NCBI RefSeq assembly: GCF_004959925.1
Contig: NZ_SPUW01000002.1
Location: 620,001 to 684,000, forward strand
Direction of reading: 5' to 3'
Origin: Pseudooceanicola onchidii
GTDB lineage: Bacteria > Pseudomonadota > Alphaproteobacteria > Rhodobacterales > Rhodobacteraceae
Length of the DNA stretch: 64,000 nt
Shown: piece by piece, positions 9,860 to 18,532 of the stretch
How the letters are laid out: each line of letters starts with the position of its first letter
Numbering within the stretch: the stretch's first letter is position 1
The notes under the pieces: generated by a model
The model's input: only the letters and a program-made list of their open reading frames with translations
The model's database searches: none
Told to the model about the DNA's origin: nothing
Translations under genes and position numbers: made by a program

Positions 9860-10448
9860 CCTGACCCGCCGTGGCCTGCTGACCTCGGCCGCAGCGATGG
9901 CGATCGTGGCGCCGCTACCGGCGCTGGCGCTGACGGATGCCTCGGCGCGGCGTTTGGTCGACGGGATCGTGGGCGACATCAACCGCATCATCGCCTCGGG
10001 CGGATCGCTGGCGTCGATGATCTCGAGCTTCGAGAAGATCTTCGTGAAATATGCCGACGTGTCGATCATCGCGCAGTCGGTGCTGGGCCCGGATGCCCGC
10101 AGCGCGTCCCCCGCGCAGATGCGCGCCTACATCGCCGCCTTCCAGGGCTATGTCGCGCGCAAGTACGGCAAGCGGTTCCAGGAATTCGTCGGTGGCCGGA
10201 TCGAGGTTCAAAGCACCCGGCAGGTCAAGACCTGGCACGAGGTCATCACCACCGCCTACCTCAAGGGCCAGAGCCCCTTCGAGGTGCGGTTCCTCGTGTC
10301 CGACCGGTCGGGGCGCGAGCTGTTCTTCGACATGGTGATCGAAGGGATTTCGCTGCGCACGTCCGAGCGGGCCGAGATCGGTGCGATGCTGGACCGCAAC
10401 CGTGGCAGCATCGACGGCCTTATCGCAGATCTCAAGAAAGCGGGCTAA
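9837..10448 (+). CDS. mlaC: MlaC-like periplasmic phospholipid-binding protein
   Basis: 203 residues from the ATG at 9837, which lies inside the end of mlaA. The N-terminus has twin arginines (LTRRGLLTSAAAMAIV), suggesting Tat export, with a cleavage site near ALA. The rest follows the MlaC/Ttg2D family (FEKIFVKYADV, YVARKYGKRFQEF, TWHEVITT). It shuttles phospholipid between MlaA and an inner-membrane MlaFEDB complex, which is not in this window. A start further upstream in the same frame is possible but lacks a signal peptide. Confidence 0.88.
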   Translation: MTTRTFNNLTRRGLLTSAAAMAIVAPLPALALTDASARRLVDGIVGDINRIIASGGSLASMISSFEKIFVKYADVSIIAQSVLGPDARSASPAQMRAYIAAFQGYVARKYGKRFQEFVGGRIEVQSTRQVKTWHEVITTAYLKGQSPFEVRFLVSDRSGRELFFDMVIEGISLRTSERAEIGAMLDRNRGSIDGLIADLKKAG

Positions 10449-10460
10449 GCCGCGCTGTCG

Positions 10461-10482
10461 GACGGGGCACTGTCGCCCCGTC
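10461..10482. terminator. Bidirectional hairpin between mlaC and the penicillin-binding protein
   Basis: GACGGGGC-ACTGTC-GCCCCGTC, an 8-bp perfect stem, lies between two convergent genes, 12 bases after the mlaC stop and 10 bases past the stop of the opposite gene. A TTTC stretch follows on the plus strand. Confidence 0.6.
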
Positions 10483-10492
10483 GCTTTCGTCG

Positions 10493-12664
10493 TCAGTTCC
10501 GAATGCCGAATATGTTGCGGATCAGCCGTTCCAGCGGATCCTGACCGCGCTGCTGCGTGCCCTGCGGCGCGCGGTTGCTGTCGGCCACGTTCGGCGCGAC
10601 GGCAGGGGCCTCGGGGTGGGCCATGGGCAGCGGGTTGGCGGGCAGGCCTTCGTGGACGCGCACCATGACCTCGTGCCAGATTTCGGCCGGCAGGCCCGAT
10701 CCGGTCACGCCGGTCAGCGGCGTGTTGTCGTCATATCCCATCCAGACGCCCGCGACGTAATCGGCGCTGAAGCCGATGAACCAGGCATCCCGCGCGGCCG
10801 AGGTCGTGCCGGTCTTGCCCGCGACCTGCCGATCGGTCAGGTTCGCGCGCCCGCCGGTGCCCTGGGTGGTGACGTTGTGCATCATCCAGATCAGCTCGCG
10901 CGCGGCGTCTTCCCGGATCACCCGTTCACCGATCCCGCCCGAGGCATCCATCAGCGGTTCGGACTGACCCTGCAGGCGCAGCTCGACCAGACCGTAGGGG
11001 GTGACCGACGATCCGCCGTTGAGGATGCCCGCGTAGGCCCCGGTCATCTCGACCAGCGTGGATTCCGACGCGCCAAGCGCCAGGGCGGGGCCCTGCGCCA
11101 GATCCGACTGGATGCCGAAGTCGCCCGCGACCTTGCGCACCAGGTCAAGCCCGACCGAATCCGCCACCTTGACGGCGGGAATGTTGAGAGAGCTTTCCAG
11201 CGCCCGCGCCAGCGTCACGGTGCCATGAAAGCGGCGGTCATAGTTTTCCGGGGACCAGGGGCCGGACCCGGGAATGTTGATCGTCAGCGGAGCGTCTTCG
11301 ACCGTGTCGTACCAGTGATAGCCCAGCTCAAGCGCGGTGGCGTAGACGAAGGGCTTGAAGGCCGAACCGGTCTGCCGCAGCGCCTGTGTCGCGCGGTTGA
11401 AGGCGCCTGACACCTTGGTCTTGCGGCCGCCGACCATGCCCCGGACGGCGCCGTCCGCGCTCATCACGATGACGGCGGCCTGCGCCTTGGAGCCTTCCTT
11501 GACCTTGGTCTCGAAGATCTCTTTCAGCCCGTCTTCCGCGGCCTTCTGGATGCGCTGATCCAGTGTCGTGCGGATCACCACGTCCTCGGTTGTCTTGCGG
11601 GTCAGGAACTCGGGCCCCGACGACATGACCCAATCGGCGAAATAGCCGCCGGCGCGGGCCTCGGCGGCCTCGGACAGTTCGGCGGGGTTGGCGCGGGCCG
11701 CGTCGGCGGCATTGGCGGTCAGGTAGCCCTGATCCTCCATCAGGCCGATGATGACGGCGGCGCGGTTCTGCGACCTGGCCAGATCGGCCGTCGGGGCATA
11801 GCGCGTCGGCGCGACCAGAAGTCCGGCAAGCATGGCGGCTTCGGCCGGATTGACCTCGGCCGCGGATTTCCCGAAGTACCGCTGGCTGGCGGCCTCGAAC
11901 CCGCGCGCGCCGGCGCCCAGGAAGGCGCGGTTCATGTAGATGGTGAGGATCTCGTCCTTGGTATAGGCGGCCTCGAGCCCCATGGCATAGATCGCCTCGC
12001 GCACTTTCCGCCACAGCGTGGTCTCGCGGCAGTCGGCTTCATAGGCGGCTTCGCTGTCCCAGATTTCGGGATCATAGGGATCGCCAAGGCACAGAAGTTT
12101 CGCGGTCTGCTGCGTGATCGTCGACCCGCCGTGACCCGACAGCGGCCCGCGCCCTTCGCGCAGGTTGATGCGGATGGCCGAGGCGATGCCGCGCGGGGAC
12201 AGGCCAAAGTGGTTGTAGAACCGCTTGTCCTCGGTCGCGACAATGGCGTTCTTCAGGTGCGGCGACACGGTTTCCGTGGTCACGACCCCGCCGAACTGGT
12301 CCCCGCGCCAGGCAAAGACCTGTCCTTCGTTGTCCAGCATGGTGACGGACCCGCGCGCGCGCCCGTCCAACTGGCTGTCCAGCGGTGGCATGGTCGCGGC
12401 GGAGTAGGCCACCGCAAGCCCGATGAGCGCGACGACGACGAGGCCCAGCCGCCAGGTGAGCCCCCAGACCAGTCGGAACGCCCAGGAGATCAGCGACAGG
12501 ATCCAGCCGACCGGGCCGCGCGGGGTGCGCCGCGCCGGGGCGCGACGGCGCCCGCGTTTCCCGCCCGGGGTCTTGCCCTGGCCCTTGGTCGTGCGCTTGG
12601 CCTTCTGGCTGCCATATCGGCGATCAGCCACCAGCGTCGGTTTGCGTCGTCCTGAATCACTCAT
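10493..12664 (-). CDS. Class A penicillin-binding protein (PBP1A type)
   Basis: 723 residues from the ATG at 12664. A basic cytoplasmic tail rich in Arg, Lys and Gly (1-50) precedes one membrane helix (about 66-90). The glycosyltransferase 51 domain has the catalytic glutamate E145 in EDKRFYNHFG. The transpeptidase has S434-x-x-K437 (GSAFK), S492-L-N494 and K617-T-G. It polymerises and cross-links peptidoglycan at the inner membrane. An in-frame extension to 12775 is unlikely because its composition is unlike a PBP tail. Single-gene unit, divergent from glnK. Confidence 0.95.
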   Translation of the reverse strand: MSDSGRRKPTLVADRRYGSQKAKRTTKGQGKTPGGKRGRRRAPARRTPRGPVGWILSLISWAFRLVWGLTWRLGLVVVALIGLAVAYSAATMPPLDSQLDGRARGSVTMLDNEGQVFAWRGDQFGGVVTTETVSPHLKNAIVATEDKRFYNHFGLSPRGIASAIRINLREGRGPLSGHGGSTITQQTAKLLCLGDPYDPEIWDSEAAYEADCRETTLWRKVREAIYAMGLEAAYTKDEILTIYMNRAFLGAGARGFEAASQRYFGKSAAEVNPAEAAMLAGLLVAPTRYAPTADLARSQNRAAVIIGLMEDQGYLTANAADAARANPAELSEAAEARAGGYFADWVMSSGPEFLTRKTTEDVVIRTTLDQRIQKAAEDGLKEIFETKVKEGSKAQAAVIVMSADGAVRGMVGGRKTKVSGAFNRATQALRQTGSAFKPFVYATALELGYHWYDTVEDAPLTINIPGSGPWSPENYDRRFHGTVTLARALESSLNIPAVKVADSVGLDLVRKVAGDFGIQSDLAQGPALALGASESTLVEMTGAYAGILNGGSSVTPYGLVELRLQGQSEPLMDASGGIGERVIREDAARELIWMMHNVTTQGTGGRANLTDRQVAGKTGTTSAARDAWFIGFSADYVAGVWMGYDDNTPLTGVTGSGLPAEIWHEVMVRVHEGLPANPLPMAHPEAPAVAPNVADSNRAPQGTQQRGQDPLERLIRNIFGIRN

Positions 12665-12768
12665 TGGGTGCTGCCCGGTTCTTTTGCCTGGCCCCGATAT
12701 ACGTGGTTGCGGCCCGGATGTTGAGGAGTTTGGGCGCAAAACGACGTTACAACTCTGCCTAAAAAATA

Positions 12769-12801
12769 TGCACAAAGGATGATGTGGTCAAAAATTGTGC
12801 A
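12769..12801. promoter_or_regulatory. Spaced inverted repeat upstream of glnK
   Basis: TGCACAA (12769-12775) and TTGTGCA (12795-12801) form a perfect 7-bp inverted pair with 19 bases between, in the divergent PBP/glnK region. The half-sites recall NtrC (TGCAC/GTGCA), which would fit control of glnK-amtB, but the spacing is too wide for a standard NtrC dyad. A small CGGGG/CCCCG hairpin (12885-12900) lies just before the glnK ribosome site. Confidence 0.3.
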
Positions 12802-12921
12802 AATGCGAAGGGAATAATCACCTGTTCCGGGTGCCCACGCTTCCGGTGAAGGTGACGTCGAGTCTTAGGTTTTCCTGCCAAAGGCGGGGTTCGCGCCCCG
12901 AGATACGGAAGGGAAAACTCA

Positions 12922-13260
12922 GTGAAACTCATCATTGCGACAATCAAGCCGTTCAAGCTCGAGGAGGTCCGCGAGGCGCTGACCGAAATCGGCGTGCGCG
13001 GCATGATGGTGACGGAAATCAAGGGCTTCGGCTCTCAGTCCGGTCATACCGAAATCTATCGCGGCGCGGAATACGCTGTGAACTTCGTGCCGAAGATCAA
13101 GCTCGAGATCGCTGTGTCGGCAGAAATGGCCGACCAGGTCGTCGAGACGATCACGAACACTGCCAAGACCGGGAAAATCGGCGACGGCAAGATCTTCGTG
13201 CTGGATATCCAGCAGGCGGTTCGCGTGCGGACCGGGGAAACCAACGCGGACGCGCTGTAA
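12922..13260 (+). CDS. glnK: PII nitrogen regulatory protein (GlnK type)
   Basis: 112 residues from a GTG start behind a GGAAGGGA site. The T-loop contains Y51 in YRGAEY, the residue uridylylated by GlnD, and the C-terminal half has the PII signature KTGKIGDGKIFV. PII proteins sense ATP/ADP and 2-oxoglutarate and here should bind and block the ammonium channel encoded 26 bases downstream. That linkage is why the gene is called glnK rather than glnB. The pair is probably induced in nitrogen shortage. Confidence 0.95.
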   Translation: MKLIIATIKPFKLEEVREALTEIGVRGMMVTEIKGFGSQSGHTEIYRGAEYAVNFVPKIKLEIAVSAEMADQVVETITNTAKTGKIGDGKIFVLDIQQAVRVRTGETNADAL

Positions 13261-13286
13261 GCGACGGACTGGGAAAGGAAGTAACA

Positions 13287-14621
13287 ATGAAAACTCTTAC
13301 GAAACTGGGCCTTGCCGCCGCGCTGATCGCAGCGCCGAGCCTTGGCCTGGCGCAGGACGGTCCCGTTGCGGGAACCAACCCGTCCACCGACAGCGTGTTC
13401 ATCCTGAACTCGCTCCTGTTCCTGATCGGCGGTTTCCTCGTCTTCTTCATGGCCTGCGGCTTTGCCATGCTCGAGGCGGGCCTCGTGCGGTCCAAGAACG
13501 TTGCCATGCAGCTGACCAAGAACGTCGCGCTGTTCGGCCTGGCGTCGATCTTCTACTACCTGATCGGCTACAACCTGATGTACCCGCTCGGCACCTGGTC
13601 GATCGAAGGTGTGCTGTCCGGCGTCTGGGGCCCGGGCGTTCTGGAAGCCGTCGGCGTGACCGCCGATGCGGCTGACGATTACGGCTATGCCTCGACCGGT
13701 TCGGACTTCTTCTTCCAGCTGATGTTCTGTGCCGCCACCGCGTCCATCGTGTCCGGTACGCTCGCCGAGCGCATCAAGCTGTGGCCGTTCCTGATCTTCA
13801 CCATCATCCTGACCTCGATCATCTATCCGCTGACCGCATCGTGGAAGTGGGGCGGTGGTTTCCTGGACGGCGCTGGCTTTCTGGACTTCGCAGGGTCGAC
13901 CGTCGTGCACTCCGTGGGTGGCTGGGCCGCTCTGACCGGTGCGCTCATCCTCGGCCCGCGGATCGGCAAGTACAAAGATGGCAAGACCATCCCGATGCCC
14001 GGTTCCAACCTGTCCCTCGCCACCCTGGGTACGTTCATCCTGTGGCTCGGCTGGTTCGGTTTCAATGGCGGCTCGCAGCTGGCCATGGGGTCGGTCGGTG
14101 ACGTGGCCGACGTGTCGCGCATCTTCTCGAACACCAACGCGGCGGCTGCCGGTGGTGCGGTTGCAGCCCTGATCATGACGCAGCTTCTCTACAAGAAGCC
14201 CGACCTGACCATGATCCTGAACGGTGCACTGGCGGGCCTGGTGTCCATCACCGCCGAACCGCTGACCCCGACCCTGGGCGTGGCCACCCTGATCGGCATC
14301 ATCGGCGGTATCATCGTCGTGCTGACCGTGCCGATGCTGGACAAGCTGAAGATCGACGACGTCGTCGGTGCCATCCCGGTCCACCTGATCTGCGGCATCT
14401 GGGGCACCATCGCGGTTGTCTTCACCAACGGTGACGCGTCGCTTGGCACCCAGCTTTACGGGATCATCGTGGTCGGTATCGCCACCGTCGTGATGTCCGC
14501 GGTCGTCTGGTTCATCCTGAAAGCCGTCATGGGCATCCGGGTGTCGGAAGAAGACGAGATCAACGGTCTCGACACCGCGGAACTGGGCATGGAAGCCTAC
14601 CCCGAGTTCGCCAAAGGCTGA
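13287..14621 (+). CDS. amtB: Ammonium transporter AmtB
   Basis: 444 residues from the ATG at 13287, behind GAAAGGAAG. A cleavable signal peptide (about 1-22, LGLAQ) is followed by eleven predicted membrane helices. Family marks include MACGFAMLEAG, the pore histidine in VVHSVGGW and the second in VHLICGIWGT. It conducts NH4+/NH3 across the inner membrane and is gated by GlnK. The transcription unit ends in a strong intrinsic terminator. Confidence 0.96.
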   Translation: MKTLTKLGLAAALIAAPSLGLAQDGPVAGTNPSTDSVFILNSLLFLIGGFLVFFMACGFAMLEAGLVRSKNVAMQLTKNVALFGLASIFYYLIGYNLMYPLGTWSIEGVLSGVWGPGVLEAVGVTADAADDYGYASTGSDFFFQLMFCAATASIVSGTLAERIKLWPFLIFTIILTSIIYPLTASWKWGGGFLDGAGFLDFAGSTVVHSVGGWAALTGALILGPRIGKYKDGKTIPMPGSNLSLATLGTFILWLGWFGFNGGSQLAMGSVGDVADVSRIFSNTNAAAAGGAVAALIMTQLLYKKPDLTMILNGALAGLVSITAEPLTPTLGVATLIGIIGGIIVVLTVPMLDKLKIDDVVGAIPVHLICGIWGTIAVVFTNGDASLGTQLYGIIVVGIATVVMSAVVWFILKAVMGIRVSEEDEINGLDTAELGMEAYPEFAKG

Positions 14622-14651
14622 TACTCCTCCTCCCGTCAGCCTTGACGGTCC

Positions 14652-14683
14652 GGCCCGGGCGTTCGCGCCCGGGCCTTTTCTTT
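14652..14683 (+). terminator. Intrinsic terminator of glnK-amtB
   Basis: A 10-bp perfect GC stem (GGCCCGGGCG with CGCCCGGGCC) closed by a TTCG tetraloop and followed by TTTTCTTT. It begins 30 bases after the amtB stop. Confidence 0.9.
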
Positions 14684-14797
14684 GCGCGGCCCTTTCAATG
14701 CATCCCTGCCTATGTTCAGGGCCGTGCGGTTTGCCAGTGGTGCCCGGGTCGGTGGCCCACTAGTCTTCCGCCAACACGCGTTAGGGAGGCGACGGCG

Positions 14798-15574
14798 ATG
14801 GATCTGGCACTGAAGGGAAAGACCGCCCTGGTCACCGGCGGCACGAAGGGGATTGGCCTGGCCTGCGCCCGGGCGCTGATCGCCGAAGGGGTCCGGGTCG
14901 TGATCGCGGGGCGGTCGCAGGATTCGGTCGATGCCGCGCTGGCGGGGCTGGACGGCGCGCAGGGACTGCACGCGGATCTGCGGTCGGCCGAGGATGCGGC
15001 GCGGATGGTCGAAGATTGCCGGGCCCTGATCGGCGAGATCGACATCCTGATCAGCAGCGCCGGGGCGGCGCAGCGCACCGTGCCGGAAAAGCTGACGCCG
15101 GAGCACTGGCGCGCCGCGATGGACGCCAAGTTCTTTTCCTACATCAACGTGATCGACCCCGTGGTCAAAACCATGGCCGCGCGCGGCGCCGGTCGGATCG
15201 TCAATATCATCGGGGCGGGGGGCAAGCTGGCCTCACCGATCCACCTGCCGGGCGGGTCGGCCAATGCGGCGCTGATGCTGGCGACTGCCGGTCTGGCGCA
15301 GGCCTACGCAGGCGAGGGGATCCGGGTCATCGGGCTGAACCCCGGTGCCACGCGCACCACGCGGCTGACCGAAGGTCTGAAGGCGCAGGCCGAATTCGCG
15401 GGCACGACGTACGAGGAAGCCGAACGCGCGGCGGCCTCGCGCATCCCGCTTGGCCGGATGGCCGAGCCTGAGGAGGTCGCCGACATGGCGGTCTTCCTCG
15501 CGTCGGATCGGGCCAGCTATGTCACGGGCGTGACGATCAACATGGACGGGGCCGTCACCGCGACCGTGGTCTGA
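14798..15574 (+). CDS. SDR-family protein with altered catalytic residues
   Basis: 258 residues from the ATG at 14798, behind an AGGGAGG site. The NAD(P)-binding part is normal (TGGTKGIG at 14-21) and the C-terminal SDR motifs are present (GLNPGATRT, and VTGVTINMDGA). However, the active-site Ser-Tyr-x3-Lys is not recognisable: NIIGAGG replaces the usual NISS, and GGSANAAL stands where YxxSKAAL is expected, giving Gly and Asn for the Tyr and Lys. It may be a non-standard dehydrogenase, or a binding protein. The substrate is unknown. Confidence 0.85.
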   Translation: MDLALKGKTALVTGGTKGIGLACARALIAEGVRVVIAGRSQDSVDAALAGLDGAQGLHADLRSAEDAARMVEDCRALIGEIDILISSAGAAQRTVPEKLTPEHWRAAMDAKFFSYINVIDPVVKTMAARGAGRIVNIIGAGGKLASPIHLPGGSANAALMLATAGLAQAYAGEGIRVIGLNPGATRTTRLTEGLKAQAEFAGTTYEEAERAAASRIPLGRMAEPEEVADMAVFLASDRASYVTGVTINMDGAVTATVV

Positions 15575-15589
15575 TCGCAGCCCTGCGGA

Positions 15590-15904
15590 TCAGCCCTTGT
15601 CGGTGACGTTTTCCTTGAAGGCCGTGTCGAAGGCGGCCTTCTGGTCGGGCGTCGCCTCGGACTGGTTCTGCGCTTTCCAGTCGTCGTAGGGCATCCCATA
15701 GAAGGCCTCGCGGCCTTCCTCCTTGGTCATCTCGATGCCGCGGTCGTTCGCGGCTTCCTGCATCCAGCGGGACAGGCAGTTGCGGCAAAAGCCGGCCAGG
15801 TTCATCAGGTCGATGTTCTGGACGTCGGGGCGGTCTTCCATCAGGTGCTTGCGCAGGGTGCGGAAGGCGGCGGCTTCGATTTCGGTCTGGGTCTGGCGGT
15901 CCAT
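15590..15904 (-). CDS. DUF1244 family protein
   Basis: 104 residues of a small soluble family common in Proteobacteria. The central segment NLAGFCRNCLSRWM and the following GREAFYGMPYDDWK are the family hallmark, including a pair of cysteines three residues apart. No function is established. It is convergent with the SDR gene (15 bases between stops) and divergent from pyruvate kinase. Confidence 0.9.
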   Translation of the reverse strand: MDRQTQTEIEAAAFRTLRKHLMEDRPDVQNIDLMNLAGFCRNCLSRWMQEAANDRGIEMTKEEGREAFYGMPYDDWKAQNQSEATPDQKAAFDTAFKENVTDKG

Positions 15905-15970
15905 CGTGATCCCCTCGGGTCGTTTGGTGGCAGGCTGACAGGCGGAGGGGGGCAGGTCAATCGACCCGGG

Positions 15971-15998
15971 TTGTCACCTTGGCGTCACTTGTTATGGC
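15971..15998 (+). promoter_or_regulatory. Candidate sigma-70 promoter of pyruvate kinase
   Basis: TTGTCA (15971-15976) and TATGGC (15993-15998) are spaced by 16 bases, about 65 bases before the pyk start. The -35 matches well and the -10 only in part. Confidence 0.35.
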
Positions 15999-16063
15999 AA
16001 TCCTGCAGTTACAACGGTAGCGTCGGACAAAAGGGCCGCGCGGTTCAGAAGGCAGGGACGGGC

Positions 16064-17509
16064 ATGAGACGACAACGCAACACAAAGATCGTGGCGACCC
16101 TCGGGCCGTCTTCCTCGGATTACGAGATGATCCGCAAGCTGCACGAGGCCGGCGCGGACGTGTTCCGCCTGAACATGAGCCACGGCAGCCACGAAGAGAT
16201 CCGCGAACGCCACCGCATCATCCGCGAGGTCGAGCGCGACACCGAAAGCGCCATCGGCATCCTTGCGGACCTGCAGGGCCCGAAGCTGCGGGTCGGCGTC
16301 TTTGCCAACGGGTCAGAAGAGCTTGAGGAAGGCGCAAGCTTCCGTCTGGACCTTGACGAGGCCGAGGGCGACGCGACCCGCGTGACCCTGCCGCACCCCG
16401 AGATCTTCGAGGTTCTCGAGGTCGGGGCGAACCTGCTGGTGAACGACGGCAAGATCCGCCTGCGCGTGACCGCCTGTGGCACCGATCATGCCGATTGCGA
16501 GGTCATCGCGGGGGGCACGATTTCCAACCGCAAAGGCGTGAACGTGCCAGACGTCGTGCTGCCGCTGGCGGCGCTGTCGGAAAAGGACCGAGCCGATCTG
16601 GAATTCGTCTGCCAGCTGGGTGTCGACTGGCTGGCACTGAGTTTCGTGCAACGCCCGGCGGACGTGGAAGAGGCGCGGCGGCTGGCCGATGGCCGCGCCG
16701 CGATCCTGTCGAAGATCGAGAAACCCGCCGCCGTGAAGGCCTTCGAGGACATCCTTGCGGTGTCGGACGGGATCATGGTGGCGCGCGGCGATCTTGGGGT
16801 GGAGCTGCCGGTGCAGAACGTGCCGCCGATCCAGAAGCAGCTGGTGCGCCTGTGCCGTATGGCGGCGAAGCCCGTGATCGTGGCGACGCAGATGCTGGAA
16901 TCTATGATCGAGAGCCCGATGCCGACCCGGGCCGAGGTCTCGGACGTCGCCGCCGCGATCTACGAGGGCACCGATGCGGTCATGCTGTCGGCGGAATCCG
17001 CAGCCGGCCAGTACCCGGTCGAGGCGGTCAGCACCATGGATGCCGTCGCCCGCGAGGTCGAGACCGACCCGAACTATCGCGAGGTGATCGAGGCTTCGCG
17101 CCGGGTCGAACGCAGCACGGTCGCCGACGGCATCGTGGCCGCCGCACGCGAAATCGCCGAGACGACGGACATCAAGGCGATCTGCTGCTTCACCGACAGC
17201 GGCAAGACCGCGCTGCTGACCTCGCGCGAACGGCCCCGGGTGCCGATCCTTGGCCTGACGCCGCAGCGGGGCACGGCGCGCAAGCTGACGCTGAGCTGGG
17301 GGGTGAACTGCTATATCAGCCCCGAGCTTGAGCGGTTCAAGCAGGCGGTGGTCAACGCCGCCCGCGCCGCGCGCAGTCATGGGTTCGCCTCCGAGGCCGA
17401 CCAGATCCTCGTCATGGCGGGCGTGCCCTTCAACGTGCCGGGATCGACCAACATCCTGCGCGTCGCCCCCTGCGAGGAACGGCTGATCTTCGCCTCCGAC
17501 CCGGAATAG
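16064..17509 (+). CDS. pyk: Pyruvate kinase
   Basis: 481 residues from the ATG at 16064. The sequence begins RNTKIVATLGPSS, the usual start of the family. The active-site lysine/metal region reads ILSKIEKPAAV, followed by MVARGDLGVELP and VIVATQMLESM, which bind Mg, K+ and phosphoenolpyruvate. The B domain (about 75-165) and C-terminal regulatory domain are complete. It makes pyruvate and ATP in lower glycolysis. A 74-residue membrane protein follows three bases after the stop. Confidence 0.96.
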   Translation: MRRQRNTKIVATLGPSSSDYEMIRKLHEAGADVFRLNMSHGSHEEIRERHRIIREVERDTESAIGILADLQGPKLRVGVFANGSEELEEGASFRLDLDEAEGDATRVTLPHPEIFEVLEVGANLLVNDGKIRLRVTACGTDHADCEVIAGGTISNRKGVNVPDVVLPLAALSEKDRADLEFVCQLGVDWLALSFVQRPADVEEARRLADGRAAILSKIEKPAAVKAFEDILAVSDGIMVARGDLGVELPVQNVPPIQKQLVRLCRMAAKPVIVATQMLESMIESPMPTRAEVSDVAAAIYEGTDAVMLSAESAAGQYPVEAVSTMDAVAREVETDPNYREVIEASRRVERSTVADGIVAAAREIAETTDIKAICCFTDSGKTALLTSRERPRVPILGLTPQRGTARKLTLSWGVNCYISPELERFKQAVVNAARAARSHGFASEADQILVMAGVPFNVPGSTNILRVAPCEERLIFASDPE

Positions 17510-17512
17510 CGG

Positions 17513-17737
17513 ATGGACAGCGACCTCATCATGGTGGCGGGTCTGGGTCTGCTGATCCTGTCGATCCCATCTGCGGTCGCGGCCTTCGCGGATGGACGCC
17601 GCCCCTATGTGGCGCTGTCGGTGGTGCTGGCCGGGGCCGGGGTTCTGGGCTGGGGCTGGGTGCACCACCCCGAGGAGATGACGGTGGCAGAACTGCCGCA
17701 TGTCATCTTCCGGGTGCTGGCGCGGGTCATACCCTGA
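17513..17737 (+). CDS. Small membrane protein, unknown function
   Basis: 74 residues, starting three bases after the pyk stop, so it is probably cotranscribed. Two hydrophobic helices (about 4-24 and 32-50) are joined by a short basic loop (DGRRPY), followed by a short amphipathic tail. I recognise no family. The close spacing suggests translation coupled to pyruvate kinase rather than a shared function. Confidence 0.6.
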   Translation: MDSDLIMVAGLGLLILSIPSAVAAFADGRRPYVALSVVLAGAGVLGWGWVHHPEEMTVAELPHVIFRVLARVIP

Positions 17738-17782
17738 AAGCGCCCACCCGATCCGCTGCCCTGTCAGGGTGCGGATTTCCTC

Positions 17783-17811
17783 TTGCCTTGTTGGGTCATG
17801 GGTCCTATACG
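17783..17811 (+). promoter_or_regulatory. Candidate sigma-70 promoter of rpmI-rplT
   Basis: TTGCCT (17783-17788), 17-base spacer, TATACG (17806-17811). The expected start near 17818 leaves a leader of about 70 bases before rpmI. infC is not adjacent, unlike in many bacteria. Confidence 0.5.
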
Positions 17812-17887
17812 GCCCGCTCATCCGCGCGGCCGGTTCAAGTGGCATACCGAGTCGCGTTTCACCGTTCGAAAGATCAAGGAGACGGAA

Positions 17888-18088
17888 ATGCCCAAGATGA
17901 AGACGAAATCGAGCTGCAAGAAGCGGTTCAAGATTTCTGCAACCGGCAAGGTGATCACCGGCCAGGCGGGCAAGCGCCACGGCATGATCAAACGCCACAA
18001 GAAATTCATTCGTGACGCCCGCGGCACCACCGTGATGTCCGAACCCGACGCACGCATCATCAAGTCGATGATGCCGTACGATCGCTGA
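17888..18088 (+). CDS. rpmI: Ribosomal protein bL35
   Basis: 66 residues, full length. [17 protein letters not shown] and the basic [19 protein letters not shown] block are diagnostic of bL35 of the large subunit. The ATG follows GGAGACGG. It precedes rplT by 16 bases in the conserved rpmI-rplT order. Confidence 0.97.
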   Translation: MPKMKTKSSCKKRFKISATGKVITGQAGKRHGMIKRHKKFIRDARGTTVMSEPDARIIKSMMPYDR

Positions 18089-18104
18089 TAGGGGAGGATA
18101 GAAC

Positions 18105-18467
18105 ATGTCTCGCGTCAAAGGCGGTACCGTCACCCACGCACGTCACAAGAAGGTTCTGAAGGCAGCGAAAGGCTACTACGGCCGCCGCTCCACCACCTTC
18201 AAGGTCGCGACCCAGGCGGTCGACAAGGCCAACCAGTACGCCACCCGTGACCGCAAGAACCGCAAGCGGAACTTCCGCGCGCTGTGGATCCAGCGGATCA
18301 ACGCGGCTGTCCGGTCGCACGACGAAGCGCTGACCTATTCGCGCTTCATCAACGGCCTGTCGCTTGCCGGGATCGAAGTGGACCGCAAGGTTCTGGCCGA
18401 TCTGGCCGTGCACGAGCCCGATGCCTTCGGTGCCATCGTCGACAAGGCGAAAGCTGCACTGGCCTGA
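18105..18467 (+). CDS. rplT: Ribosomal protein bL20
   Basis: 120 residues. The N-terminal basic extension ([16 protein letters not shown], then [11 protein letters not shown]) binds 23S rRNA early in 50S assembly; the globular C-terminal half ([20 protein letters not shown]) is typical. Preceded by a GGGGAGG ribosome site. In other bacteria bL20 represses its own operon; no leader structure for that is evident here. Confidence 0.97.
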   Translation: MSRVKGGTVTHARHKKVLKAAKGYYGRRSTTFKVATQAVDKANQYATRDRKNRKRNFRALWIQRINAAVRSHDEALTYSRFINGLSLAGIEVDRKVLADLAVHEPDAFGAIVDKAKAALA

Positions 18468-18490
18468 GCTTAGGCCAGCCGAAAGATCAG

Positions 18491-18520
18491 AAGGCCGTCC
18501 CACGGGGCGGCCTTTTTCTT
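18491..18520 (+). terminator. Intrinsic terminator of rpmI-rplT
   Basis: AAGGCCGTCC pairs with GGGCGGCCTT (18505-18514, one G-U pair) around a CACG loop, followed by TTTCTTT. It starts 24 bases after the rplT stop. Confidence 0.85.
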
Positions 18521-18532
18521 TGCGCGGTCGGG

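Noticed and set aside
12769-12801. NtrC dyad and sigma-54 promoter for glnK-amtB
   Set aside because: The two half-sites are 19 bases apart instead of about 5, and I found no TGGCAC-N5-TTGC -24/-12 element in the gap.
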